From the NCBI GenBank assembly GCA_049366815.1, contig JBMNCO010000101.1, positions 39,407 through 103,406 on the forward strand: DNA of 64,000 bases, given 5' to 3'. The notes under the pieces are model-generated. The model made no database searches, was not told the origin of the DNA, and worked only from the letters and a program-made list of their open reading frames with translations. The DNA is from CAYNYM01 sp049366815 (GTDB lineage: Bacteria > Desulfobacterota > DSM-4660 > Desulfatiglandales > HGW-15). Every line of letters begins with the position of its first letter. Positions within the stretch are counted from its first letter, which is position 1. Of this stretch, positions 49,719 to 57,343 are shown piece by piece. Both the position numbers and the translations under genes were made by a program.

Positions 49719-50930
49719 ATGATTGTTGAAACCGTTCTTCTGGCCCAGCGGGAAATCCGGCGCAACATCATGCGTTCATCCCTTACCGTTCTGGGTATCG
49801 TCATCGGCGTGGCCGCCGTCATCACCATGGTCACACTGGGCCAGGGGGCCACCGAAAAGGTGACCTCGGACATCTCAAAGCTTGGCAGCAATCTGCTTAT
49901 GATCAGACCCGGCCAGGGATTCCGCGGGCCCGGAGGCGCACGGACAAATGCCCCTCCCTTCGAAGCGGCCGATGTGGCGGCGCTTGAAAGGGAGATCTCC
50001 GCCCTGAAGGCCGTCGCCCCCACGGCCAGCAGCCCTTCCCAGGCGATCTACGGCAACCAGAACTGGTCGACCACTGTCATGGGCAGCACCAGCGCCTTTC
50101 TGGAGGTGCGGGACTGGGCTGTTGACTCCGGCAGGGCCTTTGCGGAGGGCGAGACGAACGCCGGAAAGGCGGTGTGCATCCTGGGGAGCACCGTTCGGAA
50201 GGAACTCTTCGGTGCCCAGGACCCGATCGGGATCACGATCCGGATTGGAAAGATCTCCTTCAAGGTCATCGGCGTGCTCACCGCCAAGGGACAATCCAGT
50301 TTCGGGACGGACCAGGATGATTTTGTACTCATTCCCCTGAAGGCCTTCCAGCGCCGTCTGTCCGGGAACAGGGATATCCCCGGCATTTACGTGTCGGCAT
50401 GGGACGGGGTTTCCACGGAAAAGGTCAAAAAAGACATAGAACGGCTCATGCGCGACCGCCGCCGGATTGGAATCGGCAAGGATGATGACTTCAACGTGAG
50501 GGACATGCAGGAAATCACGAGCACCCTGACCGGGACGACCCGCGTCCTGACCGGCCTGCTGGGGGCCGTGGCCGCGGTCAGCCTCCTGGTGGGAGGCATC
50601 GGGATCATGAACATCATGCTGGTTTCGGTGACGGAACGGACCCGGGAAATCGGGACCCGGCTGGCCATCGGCGCTATGGAAAGAGAGGTCCTGATGCAAT
50701 TTCTGGTGGAGGCCGTGGTCCTCTCTTCCCTCGGCGGGCTCTGCGGGATCATCCTCGGCCTCTCGGCAGCGGCCTTGGGCGCTCGTCTCCTTTCCGTACC
50801 CTTCGTCTTCAAATTGGGGATCGTGGCCGTCGCCTTCATCTTCTCAGCCGCCGTCGGGGTGATCTTCGGTTATTTCCCTGCCCGAAAGGCCGCCCGTATG
50901 GATCCCATCGAGGCCCTGCGTTACGAATAA
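49719..50930 (+). CDS. MacB-type ABC transporter permease
   Basis: The 403-residue protein has an N-terminal membrane helix (SSLTVLGIVIGVAAVITMVT), a large periplasmic MacB_PCD domain (~residues 45-270) and three C-terminal membrane helices with the FtsX motif VGGIGIMNIMLVSVTERTREIGTR and GxxxG turns. It works with the ATPase (half-size MacB split into two genes) and the MacA-like adaptor, probably exporting antibiotics, toxins or lipids. Confidence 0.94.
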   Translation: MIVETVLLAQREIRRNIMRSSLTVLGIVIGVAAVITMVTLGQGATEKVTSDISKLGSNLLMIRPGQGFRGPGGARTNAPPFEAADVAALEREISALKAVAPTASSPSQAIYGNQNWSTTVMGSTSAFLEVRDWAVDSGRAFAEGETNAGKAVCILGSTVRKELFGAQDPIGITIRIGKISFKVIGVLTAKGQSSFGTDQDDFVLIPLKAFQRRLSGNRDIPGIYVSAWDGVSTEKVKKDIERLMRDRRRIGIGKDDDFNVRDMQEITSTLTGTTRVLTGLLGAVAAVSLLVGGIGIMNIMLVSVTERTREIGTRLAIGAMEREVLMQFLVEAVVLSSLGGLCGIILGLSAAALGARLLSVPFVFKLGIVAVAFIFSAAVGVIFGYFPARKAARMDPIEALRYE

Positions 50931-51081
50931 CGCTTCCAGTCCTGTCGTTGTGTAAGATTTTTCCATGATGTGGAACCGCATTCTCCAATAAGATGTAAAC
51001 CTTTTCCATCCCCCCCCCCGAAAGCACCGCATGCAGTTCTCCAACCATTTGTAATTTATTGATAATTTTAAAACCCTATGT

Positions 51082-51097
51082 TGGTATGGCGCTTGCT
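51082..51097 (+). promoter_or_regulatory. Sigma-54-type promoter
   Basis: TGGTATG-N4-TTGCT: GG (51083-51084) and GC (51095-51096) are separated by exactly ten bases, as at -24/-12. It points to a 25-residue membrane-peptide gene 120 bp downstream. Confidence 0.55.
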
Positions 51098-51219
51098 TTA
51101 CTACCTGAGTCAAACACACCCGTAGGATTCCGACCATGATGGATGAAAAATGGGAGTGATGGCATTTCAGGAAATTTTCGAGAGGCGCCCCTTGCAGGGC
51201 GATGAAGAGAGGAAAAGCA

Positions 51220-51297
51220 ATGTATGCATCAGTCAAGGGCGCGGTATGGCCCTTCATAATCATCTTATTGGCCGGGTACCTTCTTTACCTGACCTAG
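51220..51297 (+). CDS. 25-residue single-pass membrane peptide
   Basis: ATG at 51220, preceded by AGAGAGGAAAAGCA, gives 25 codons then TAG at 51297. The peptide starts MYASVKGAVWPF, continues with a run of about 13 hydrophobic residues (IIILLAGYLLYLT) and ends, so it looks like a KdpF-like accessory or regulatory membrane peptide. No family assigned. It lies in the 445-bp gap after the MacB permease, with a sigma-54-type promoter upstream, which argues against chance. Confidence 0.6.
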   Translation: MYASVKGAVWPFIIILLAGYLLYLT

Positions 51298-51375
51298 CAG
51301 ATTCACCAAGGCCCTTCTTTTTGAAAAAAGATTCCCCCGCTCAAAATGCGCTGATGTTGATCTTCCGGATGAGCG

Positions 51376-51981
51376 TTAATCGATGGCATCCACGACCTGA
51401 AATCCTTCCTTTTCCAGGGCATCTTTTATCGGAGAGGTCTTGCAGGGTGAGAGGCGGAAATAGTAGGTCCGATCACCTGTCATTTGGGGTTTTACACCCA
51501 CATTGACAATATCACCCCCTGAATCATTGATGATTTGCAGGGACTTCTTGAAGGCGCCGGGATCGTTTCCCAGTACCACGTCAATCCTCGAAGTGGCTGT
51601 CAGAATGCCCATCATGTCAATAAAGGCCCGGAGGATATCCGTCTGGGTGATCACACCGACCAGTTTACCGTCTTGGACAACAGGCATGCCGCCTATCTTG
51701 TGTTCATAAATGCGTTGGGCCGCGACTTCGATGTAATCATCAGGGCCGACGGTTACGGGATTCTTGATCATCAAATCCTTCAGGGAGACATCCCCGACCA
51801 TGGAGGGGATAAATCCCGTCTTGAGGTCCGCCAGGGTGACAAACCCTTTGAGCACGCTGCCTCTCCCGACCACGGGAAGGTGCCGAATCGAGTTCGTCTT
51901 CATGATCTCAATGGCCTGCTGAATCGAAGCCCTTTCCGTAATGGTGATCGGATTGCCAACCATTAACGTTCTGATCTTCAT
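51376..51981 (-). CDS. CBS-pair protein with C-terminal ACT-like domain
   Basis: The 201-residue product has two CBS motifs (MVGNPITITERASIQQAIEIM, then MIKNPVTVGPDDYIEVAAQRI) and an ACT-like stretch (about 150-201, from GAFKKSLQIINDSGGDIVNVGV). CBS pairs bind adenosine nucleotides. Probably an energy or nucleotide sensor; function unknown in detail. It stands alone; convergent with the peptide gene. Confidence 0.88.
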   Translation of the reverse strand: MKIRTLMVGNPITITERASIQQAIEIMKTNSIRHLPVVGRGSVLKGFVTLADLKTGFIPSMVGDVSLKDLMIKNPVTVGPDDYIEVAAQRIYEHKIGGMPVVQDGKLVGVITQTDILRAFIDMMGILTATSRIDVVLGNDPGAFKKSLQIINDSGGDIVNVGVKPQMTGDRTYYFRLSPCKTSPIKDALEKEGFQVVDAID

Positions 51982-52244
51982 GATTCTTTTCCTAATCCAG
52001 GCCAGGGGTTATCATTCAGGGTTACGGGAAATTCGGCGCTTTCAGCCTGATGTGAGGGTGGCACCCAGCCTATTTACCCCCTTTTCCGCAGGCTGAAGGG
52101 GCGCGTCGACCGGATTCTTTTTCGTGTGGCGAATGAGTCGTAATACAAGGAAACGCCTAATAAAAAGGATAGGTGAAAGCGGGTGGCGTGTCAAGGGTTA
52201 AGGCGATAAGGTTTCCCGCGCCAGATACCAGGTATCAGCAGAGG

Positions 52245-52982
52245 CTACTCAAATTCTAAAGATGTTTTCCGTGCTTCGACGATCTCTGCGAACCTTCTTA
52301 AAAACTCCGGTCCGGCAGACGTCTCTGTGCTCTCTTTAATCAATTTGTCCGGATCCTGTCCTTCTTCTCGCAGGTCCTTTCTATACCTTTCTATATATTC
52401 TCTCAGGATGGTGCGATTGAACTCCGGATGGAATTGTATCCCCCAGGCACTGTCTCCCACCACGAAGGCCTGGTGACGATCCTTATCATTGGATGCCAGT
52501 AAAAGGGCATCCGGGGGCAGTTCCAGCACGCATTGGGTGTGACAGACATGGAATCTGACAGGATTTGGAAGCTCACGAAAGAGCAGATCTTCTCCTGCCT
52601 CGGGTGCCAACTCCACATTCACAGTCCCGAAGTGCCTGCCCAGGGGATTATCTCCGACCTTCCCGCCCATGGCGTAGGCCAATAATTGGTGTCCGTAGCA
52701 GATTCCCAGGACCGGGATTTTTCGTTCAACCAGACCCGGCAACCATGCCGCCGTGCGTTCGCTCCAGTCCAATTGCTCGGTCACCATTTCGTGGGACCCG
52801 GTGATGATCACGCCCGAAATCGCGTCGTAATCCGGGAGAGGCGCACCTTCACACACATGGATAACATGGGCACGCTCCCTATCCATGCCCATCCCGGCCA
52901 GGATCCAGTGCTCAAAATCGCCCGCTCCGGGCAAAAGGGATTCAAAGGTCTTGCCGACCTTGATGATAACCGCTCTTCTCAT
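52245..52982 (-). CDS. Class I glutamine amidotransferase-like protein
   Basis: The 245-residue GATase1 protein has the nucleophile elbow GICYGHQLL (Cys near residue 95) and the His-Glu pair in IQFHPEF (about 182-188). The N-terminal MRRAVIIKVGKTFESLLPGAGDFEHWI is like free-standing GMP-synthase-type or gamma-glutamyl hydrolase-like amidotransferases. Partner and acceptor unknown. It is downstream of a hairpin terminator that separates it from the porin gene. Confidence 0.88.
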   Translation of the reverse strand: MRRAVIIKVGKTFESLLPGAGDFEHWILAGMGMDRERAHVIHVCEGAPLPDYDAISGVIITGSHEMVTEQLDWSERTAAWLPGLVERKIPVLGICYGHQLLAYAMGGKVGDNPLGRHFGTVNVELAPEAGEDLLFRELPNPVRFHVCHTQCVLELPPDALLLASNDKDRHQAFVVGDSAWGIQFHPEFNRTILREYIERYRKDLREEGQDPDKLIKESTETSAGPEFLRRFAEIVEARKTSLEFE

Positions 52983-53000
52983 TTATGCACTCACAAATCG

Positions 53001-53023
53001 AAGGGGGGCAACAAGCCCCCCTT
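53001..53023 (-). terminator. Hairpin after the porin gene
   Basis: AAGGGGGGC, five-base loop, GCCCCCCTT (53001-53023), about 70 bp after the porin stop codon on the minus strand. The T-run is short. Confidence 0.5.
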
Positions 53024-53093
53024 ACCCTTTCAGGAAACATCTAACAAAAAAACACTTCTTCAGCCCTGTCTATGAAAGCAGGCCTCCCTGCCG

Positions 53094-53861
53094 CTAAAAT
53101 GCGATGGACAGGGTCACGCCCCCAAAGAGGAAGGACGAATCATTGCTATAGCTCGCATCCTTGAGCAGATCGTCCGCCCTGCTTGACAGGGGAAAGGAAT
53201 AGGAGATTGCAGGCGATACCGTGATATATTCCCCAACAGGTATGGTCAGGCCTGCTGAAATCAACCCATCATGCAAACTTCTATATTTCTTTGTGGTGCC
53301 CACCTCCACAAAATCGTCATCATCCGAATAGTAGTAACCCGCACTGCAGGCCAGGTCCAGAGTGATGTCATGCGGCAGTTGAAAAGCGTGGGATATGCCG
53401 AGATTGAGATACCACCCCGGAAACTCAGAGATGTCCCGATAGATGGTCAGGGTGGGGGAAAGCAGCACATCCAGACCGGCGCTCAAATAGACTTCCTGGG
53501 TGTCATTCGCATTATGCACGGCATAATAGATATATCCCACACCCATGGACAGAGGTCCAAAGGCCCAGTCATAGGCCAGAGTCATATCGGTCTCGGTCCA
53601 CTCGGCCTTATCCGTTCCGACCAGATCCGAGTCCAGGTTACCCCACAGATTCAGGCTGAATCCCTTGTAGCCGACGGTTACAGACGGCTGAAGGACAAGG
53701 CTGTCATGGTTCAGTTCATATCCTCTCCACACATACTTGCTCAAAACACTGATGTCCGCGGATGCGGTGGGTCGTTCCCCTTCTTCCGCTCTGACGTTGA
53801 CCATGGAACCCGCAAGAATCACCGCTATCGCAACGGCGGTTATCATTTTCTTTAATAGCAT
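53094..53861 (-). CDS. TorF-family putative porin
   Basis: The ATG at 53861 has AGGAGG upstream; longer in-frame starts look non-coding. The 255-residue protein has a signal peptide (MLLKKMITAVAIAVILAGSMVNVRA), then TASADISVLSKYVWRGYELNHDSLVLQPSV, typical of the gcw_chp/TorF outer-membrane family, and alternating beta strands with a final aromatic residue (VTLSIAF). It forms a beta barrel in the outer membrane. Substrate unknown. Confidence 0.85.
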   Translation of the reverse strand: MLLKKMITAVAIAVILAGSMVNVRAEEGERPTASADISVLSKYVWRGYELNHDSLVLQPSVTVGYKGFSLNLWGNLDSDLVGTDKAEWTETDMTLAYDWAFGPLSMGVGYIYYAVHNANDTQEVYLSAGLDVLLSPTLTIYRDISEFPGWYLNLGISHAFQLPHDITLDLACSAGYYYSDDDDFVEVGTTKKYRSLHDGLISAGLTIPVGEYITVSPAISYSFPLSSRADDLLKDASYSNDSSFLFGGVTLSIAF

Positions 53862-54343
53862 TTTACTCCATCCTCCTTCAAATTGAGATACAGATATCTT
53901 TCTTCTTTTCTTCCGTTTTGGTCTTATGGTGCCGTCCACGCTCTCCACCCCTGCACGTGCCGACCTCCTTTCTCTTTTACCTGGACTCCTCGGCACCGTT
54001 TTCCCATGTTCATAAGCAAGGAACGTACCAAATCCCGGCCAGGCCGTGACAGTCGCATCGACCGCGTTATTCAGCCGTCTGCATGTCAAGAAAAAGACAC
54101 TAAATATACATTTTTGTTTGACATAAAGGCTTTTTTAACATATTTGTAATTTTTTTCAGCCCCATTTCATAGTGAGCATGGCGCGAGTGCCTTCCATGCC
54201 CCTGAGGGTTCTGCAGGTCAGTCCCCATCCGGTTCCCGGGAAATAAGACGCCCGCAGTCCTTGCAGAGGCTTGTCTTCATGCACCCATTGATATATGAAA
54301 TAGAATGTCCTGCACAACCTTATAGAGAGGAATGGGTTGAACC
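53862..54343. other. Gap between the porin and HisHF
   Basis: This 482-bp divergent gap is AT-rich at 54090-54155. It must carry both promoters. I see a TTGACA-like hexamer for the minus strand at about 54085 with no good -10, and no small gene with a ribosome-binding site. Confidence 0.4.
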
Positions 54344-55915
54344 ATGATCACATTACTTGATTACGGTGCCGGCAATGTCCGGAGCGTCATAAACGCCATT
54401 GAAAGGCTCGGGGAAAAGGTCAAGGTCGTGGCGTCAGGGGAGGACATCCTGTCTGCGGAAAAACTGATTTTTCCCGGCGTGGGGGCCTTCGGCAGCATGA
54501 TGCATATCCTTGAGGAAAAACAATATATCCAACCCCTGAGGACGTACCTCGCATCCAATCGGCCCTTCTTCGGCATTTGCCTCGGCATGCATGCCCTGTT
54601 TGAGGAGAGCGAAGAGGCCCGGGGCGTCAGGGGATTGGGCTTTATTTCCGGTCCAGTAAAACGGTTCTCCATCGACCTCCCGGTACCCCACATCGGCTGG
54701 AACGGGCTGAAGATCAGGCAGCCCTCACGAATCTTTGCAGGACTTCACGGAGAAGAAAGGTTTTACTTTGACCATTCCTACCATGTGGCCCCGGATGACG
54801 ACACCGTGGTTCTGACCACCACGGACTACGGTTATGCCTTTGTCAGCGCCATTCAGAAAGGCCCTGTCATCGCCACGCAGTTCCATCCTGAAAAAAGCGG
54901 GGACGCCGGTCTGGGCCTGTTGAAAAACTTCCTGGATACTTCCATCAAAGCGACCATGCCCGCTCAGAATGCCGAAGATACCCGTCTGGCCAAGCGGATC
55001 ATTGCCTGCCTCGACGTCCGCTCCAATGACCAGGGAGATCTGGTGGTCACCAAGGGGGATCGATACGATGTGAGGGAAAAGGGCATCGTCCGAGACGTCG
55101 GCGTACCCGCGGAACTGGCCGGCCGTTACTATGAGGAGGGGGCCGATGAGATCGCCTTCCTCAACATCACCGGGTTCAGGGATTTCCCCCTGGAGGACAT
55201 GCCCATGCTCGAGGTTCTGAAGCAGACATCCCGAACCGTCTTTGTGCCGTTGACTATAGGGGGTGGAATCCGGGATTACACGGACGAGAAAGGACGCGCC
55301 TATTCGGCCCTCGAGGTCGCCGCGGAGTACTTCCGGTCCGGCGCGGACAAGGTCTCCATCGGGAGTGACGCCGTTCTGATTGTCGAGGACTACCTCAGGA
55401 CCGGCCGAAAGACCGGTCAAAGCGCCATTGAAGAGATATCCCGGGTGTACGGCAGTCAGGCGGTGGTCATCTCCGTCGATCCCAGGCGGGTCTATGTCCG
55501 CTCGCCGGAGGAGGTCAGACATCACGTGATCGAAACGAATCTTCCGGGTCCCCGGGGCGAGAGATACTGCTGGTATCAGTGTACCATCAAAGGGGGCCGT
55601 GAGGGCAGAGACCTGGATGCCGTAACCCTGGCAAAGGCCTGCGGGGAACTGGGGGCCGGAGAGATCCTGCTCAACTGTATCGACCGGGACGGCACCAACA
55701 AGGGATTCGATATCGAACTCATCAATGCGGTAAAAAGGGCGGTGACGATCCCGGTCATCGCCTCAAGCGGTGCCGGCTGCAAAGAGCACTTCCAGGAGGT
55801 CTTTACCAGGACAGATGTCGAATCCGCCCTGGCAGCGGGGATCTTTCACCGTCGGGAGGTGTCCATCGGCAATATCAAGCGTTATCTGTCGGGCAGAGTT
55901 GAGGTCAGGATCTGA
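54344..55915 (+). CDS. hisHF: Bifunctional imidazole glycerol phosphate synthase HisHF (fused)
   Basis: The 523-residue protein joins HisH (about 1-205) to HisF (about 215-523). HisH: nucleophile C79 in GICLGMHAL, H181 and E183 in QFHPEKSG. HisF: RLAKRIIACLDVRSNDQGDL with catalytic D224, then VTKGDRYDVRE and GADEIAFLNIT; the second catalytic Asp is in VISVDPRRV. The HisF part carries the long eukaryotic HIS7-type inserts (NDQGDLVVTKGDRYDVREKG; PGPRGERYCWYQCTIKGGR), unlike ordinary bacterial HisF. It makes ammonia from glutamine and closes the imidazole ring in histidine synthesis. Confidence 0.97.
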   Translation: MITLLDYGAGNVRSVINAIERLGEKVKVVASGEDILSAEKLIFPGVGAFGSMMHILEEKQYIQPLRTYLASNRPFFGICLGMHALFEESEEARGVRGLGFISGPVKRFSIDLPVPHIGWNGLKIRQPSRIFAGLHGEERFYFDHSYHVAPDDDTVVLTTTDYGYAFVSAIQKGPVIATQFHPEKSGDAGLGLLKNFLDTSIKATMPAQNAEDTRLAKRIIACLDVRSNDQGDLVVTKGDRYDVREKGIVRDVGVPAELAGRYYEEGADEIAFLNITGFRDFPLEDMPMLEVLKQTSRTVFVPLTIGGGIRDYTDEKGRAYSALEVAAEYFRSGADKVSIGSDAVLIVEDYLRTGRKTGQSAIEEISRVYGSQAVVISVDPRRVYVRSPEEVRHHVIETNLPGPRGERYCWYQCTIKGGREGRDLDAVTLAKACGELGAGEILLNCIDRDGTNKGFDIELINAVKRAVTIPVIASSGAGCKEHFQEVFTRTDVESALAAGIFHRREVSIGNIKRYLSGRVEVRI

Positions 55916-55959
55916 CCGGTCAGACAAGAAGAGAGCGTGGTGATACGGTCTCCGGTCCC

Positions 55960-56790
55960 TCAGAAATAGCTCCGCGACCCCACATACCGGGTTGCGAAGT
56001 AGGGGGCTGAAAGGGAGTCCTGACGAATGATCTTCCCTCTGCCGGGGGCATGGATAAACCTGCCGTTCCCGATATAAACGCCCACATGAGAGACCCGCTT
56101 TTTCCCTGATGTGGAGAAGAAGACCAGATCCCCCTCCATCATCTGAGCGAATTTCACAGGACTCCCCGCCCTGTACTGTTCCATCGAAGAGCGCGGGAGA
56201 TTGAGACCGTTCAACCGGTAGACGGCCATGGCCAGACCACTGCAGTCAAAACCCCTGTCCGGTGAAGCGCCTCCCCAACGATAGGGAAGGCCGATGAAAC
56301 TCTCGGCCGTCGAGACAATGGCCTTCCGGAGGGCCGGGTCCCTGTAGACGCGGGACCTTCCCGGTGCATAATCATCCGGCCCGACGATATAGTACGCGTC
56401 GATGATTCCGGCACAGACAAGGGGCTCCGCCTCGTTACGGGCCGTTTCGGGTGAGGGATAATCCCCGAAACGGACCTTATAGAGACCGGTTTCATGGCGA
56501 AAATAATAGGCGCCGAATCCCTGCCGTTCCAGCAATTCGGTCAGTCCGGCGGCATTGTCCAGGTTCGAGAAGGCCCCGATTTGAACGCTGTAGCCCATTC
56601 TGGCAAGGGGTTTTCCGGTCGGAACCGGCTCGGGCCTTTTGGGCACGGGAGGGGAACCCGCACAACCGCTGATCACCAACAGCAGGATCATGGCCCTCAA
56701 AAAACGCAGGGTCCCCTGCCCCCCGGGCCCCAACCTGAACCCGATGCCGCCTTCTTTTCCACGCCCCATCGCTTTTTTCCTCGGCGTCAC
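55960..56790 (-). CDS. SPOR-domain NlpC/P60 lipoprotein peptidase
   Basis: The start is GTG 56790 (GGAGG five bases upstream) or ATG 56769. The 276-residue protein has a lipobox (LLLVISGC), a SPOR domain (about 65-135, GYSVQIGAFSNLDNAAGL) and an NlpC/P60 domain with catalytic Cys in DRGFDCSGLAMAV, His in VSHVGVYIG and a third polar residue near FIHAPG. It likely hydrolyses septal peptidoglycan peptides in the periplasm. It is convergent with HisHF. Confidence 0.93.
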   Translation of the reverse strand: MTPRKKAMGRGKEGGIGFRLGPGGQGTLRFLRAMILLLVISGCAGSPPVPKRPEPVPTGKPLARMGYSVQIGAFSNLDNAAGLTELLERQGFGAYYFRHETGLYKVRFGDYPSPETARNEAEPLVCAGIIDAYYIVGPDDYAPGRSRVYRDPALRKAIVSTAESFIGLPYRWGGASPDRGFDCSGLAMAVYRLNGLNLPRSSMEQYRAGSPVKFAQMMEGDLVFFSTSGKKRVSHVGVYIGNGRFIHAPGRGKIIRQDSLSAPYFATRYVGSRSYF

Positions 56791-56902
56791 TCAGGCCTCC
56801 GACGCACCCAAGACCTAAGATATTACCAGACGGTACACCTGAAAGTAAATTTTTCAATGTCTTTAACGTATTCAGGAGATAACCGCAGGGATCTATCTAT
56901 CG

Positions 56903-57008
56903 TTTTGATATCCCTAACTTTTCAAGAAAAGAACAAGGCAACCTTTCAAGAAAAATTTACTTGACAGGCCGGCGTTCAGCCTATATCTATCTTCACTTAT
57001 ATCAAAAC
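56903..57008 (+). promoter_or_regulatory. Promoter with flanking inverted repeat, TonB-receptor gene
   Basis: TTGACA (56961-56966) is followed at 15-17 bp by TATATC/TATCTA. It is flanked by GTTTTGATAT (56903-56912) and ATATCAAAAC (56999-57008), and two direct TTTCAAGAAAA copies (56921, 56944) precede it. These may be regulator sites. The gap 56791-57343 also holds the leader at 57098. Confidence 0.45.
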
Positions 57009-57097
57009 AGTAAAGATTCATCCCTTCGTTCCGTGAATCTCTTAAAACCCCGCCCTCCCCCAAGCTCGGCCCCGACAGATGTTTGAAGGGGTCCGAT

Positions 57098-57206
57098 TCA
57101 CCGAAACGGCAGGGCGTTTTTCGGACATGCAGCGAGAGGACGAGATATAGAGGAGGAAACGAGATTTTCGGTCTCCTCTTCGCCGTTTCGGGTGAGGGCA
57201 TTTTTT
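57098..57206 (+). promoter_or_regulatory. Structured leader with terminator-like T-run
   Basis: CCGAAACGGC (57101-57110) pairs with GCCGTTTCGG (57182-57191), extended by TCA/TGA; inside, AGAGGAG (57149-57155) pairs with CTCCTCT (57173-57179). A T-run (57201-57206) follows. It could be an attenuator, but no known riboswitch consensus was recognised (no B12 box). Confidence 0.4.
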
Positions 57207-57343
57207 ATCCCGGAGTTCGCGCGCTCGCGCGGTGTTTGTGGAAATGGCCTGCTCCCCTTTGGGGCCTTGTCCAGCTGAAGCGGTTCTTTTTCGGTCCATG
57301 GGATCCAGGGCGAAAAATACACAATAGTTTAGGAGGAAAAGAC

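Noticed and set aside
57083..57343. N-terminal extension of the TonB receptor
   Set aside because: The signal peptide and AGGAGG site fix the start at 57344; the extension covers a structured leader.
56960..57343. Cobalamin riboswitch in the TonB receptor leader
   Set aside because: No GCCACTG-type B12 box; stems do not fit the known riboswitch.
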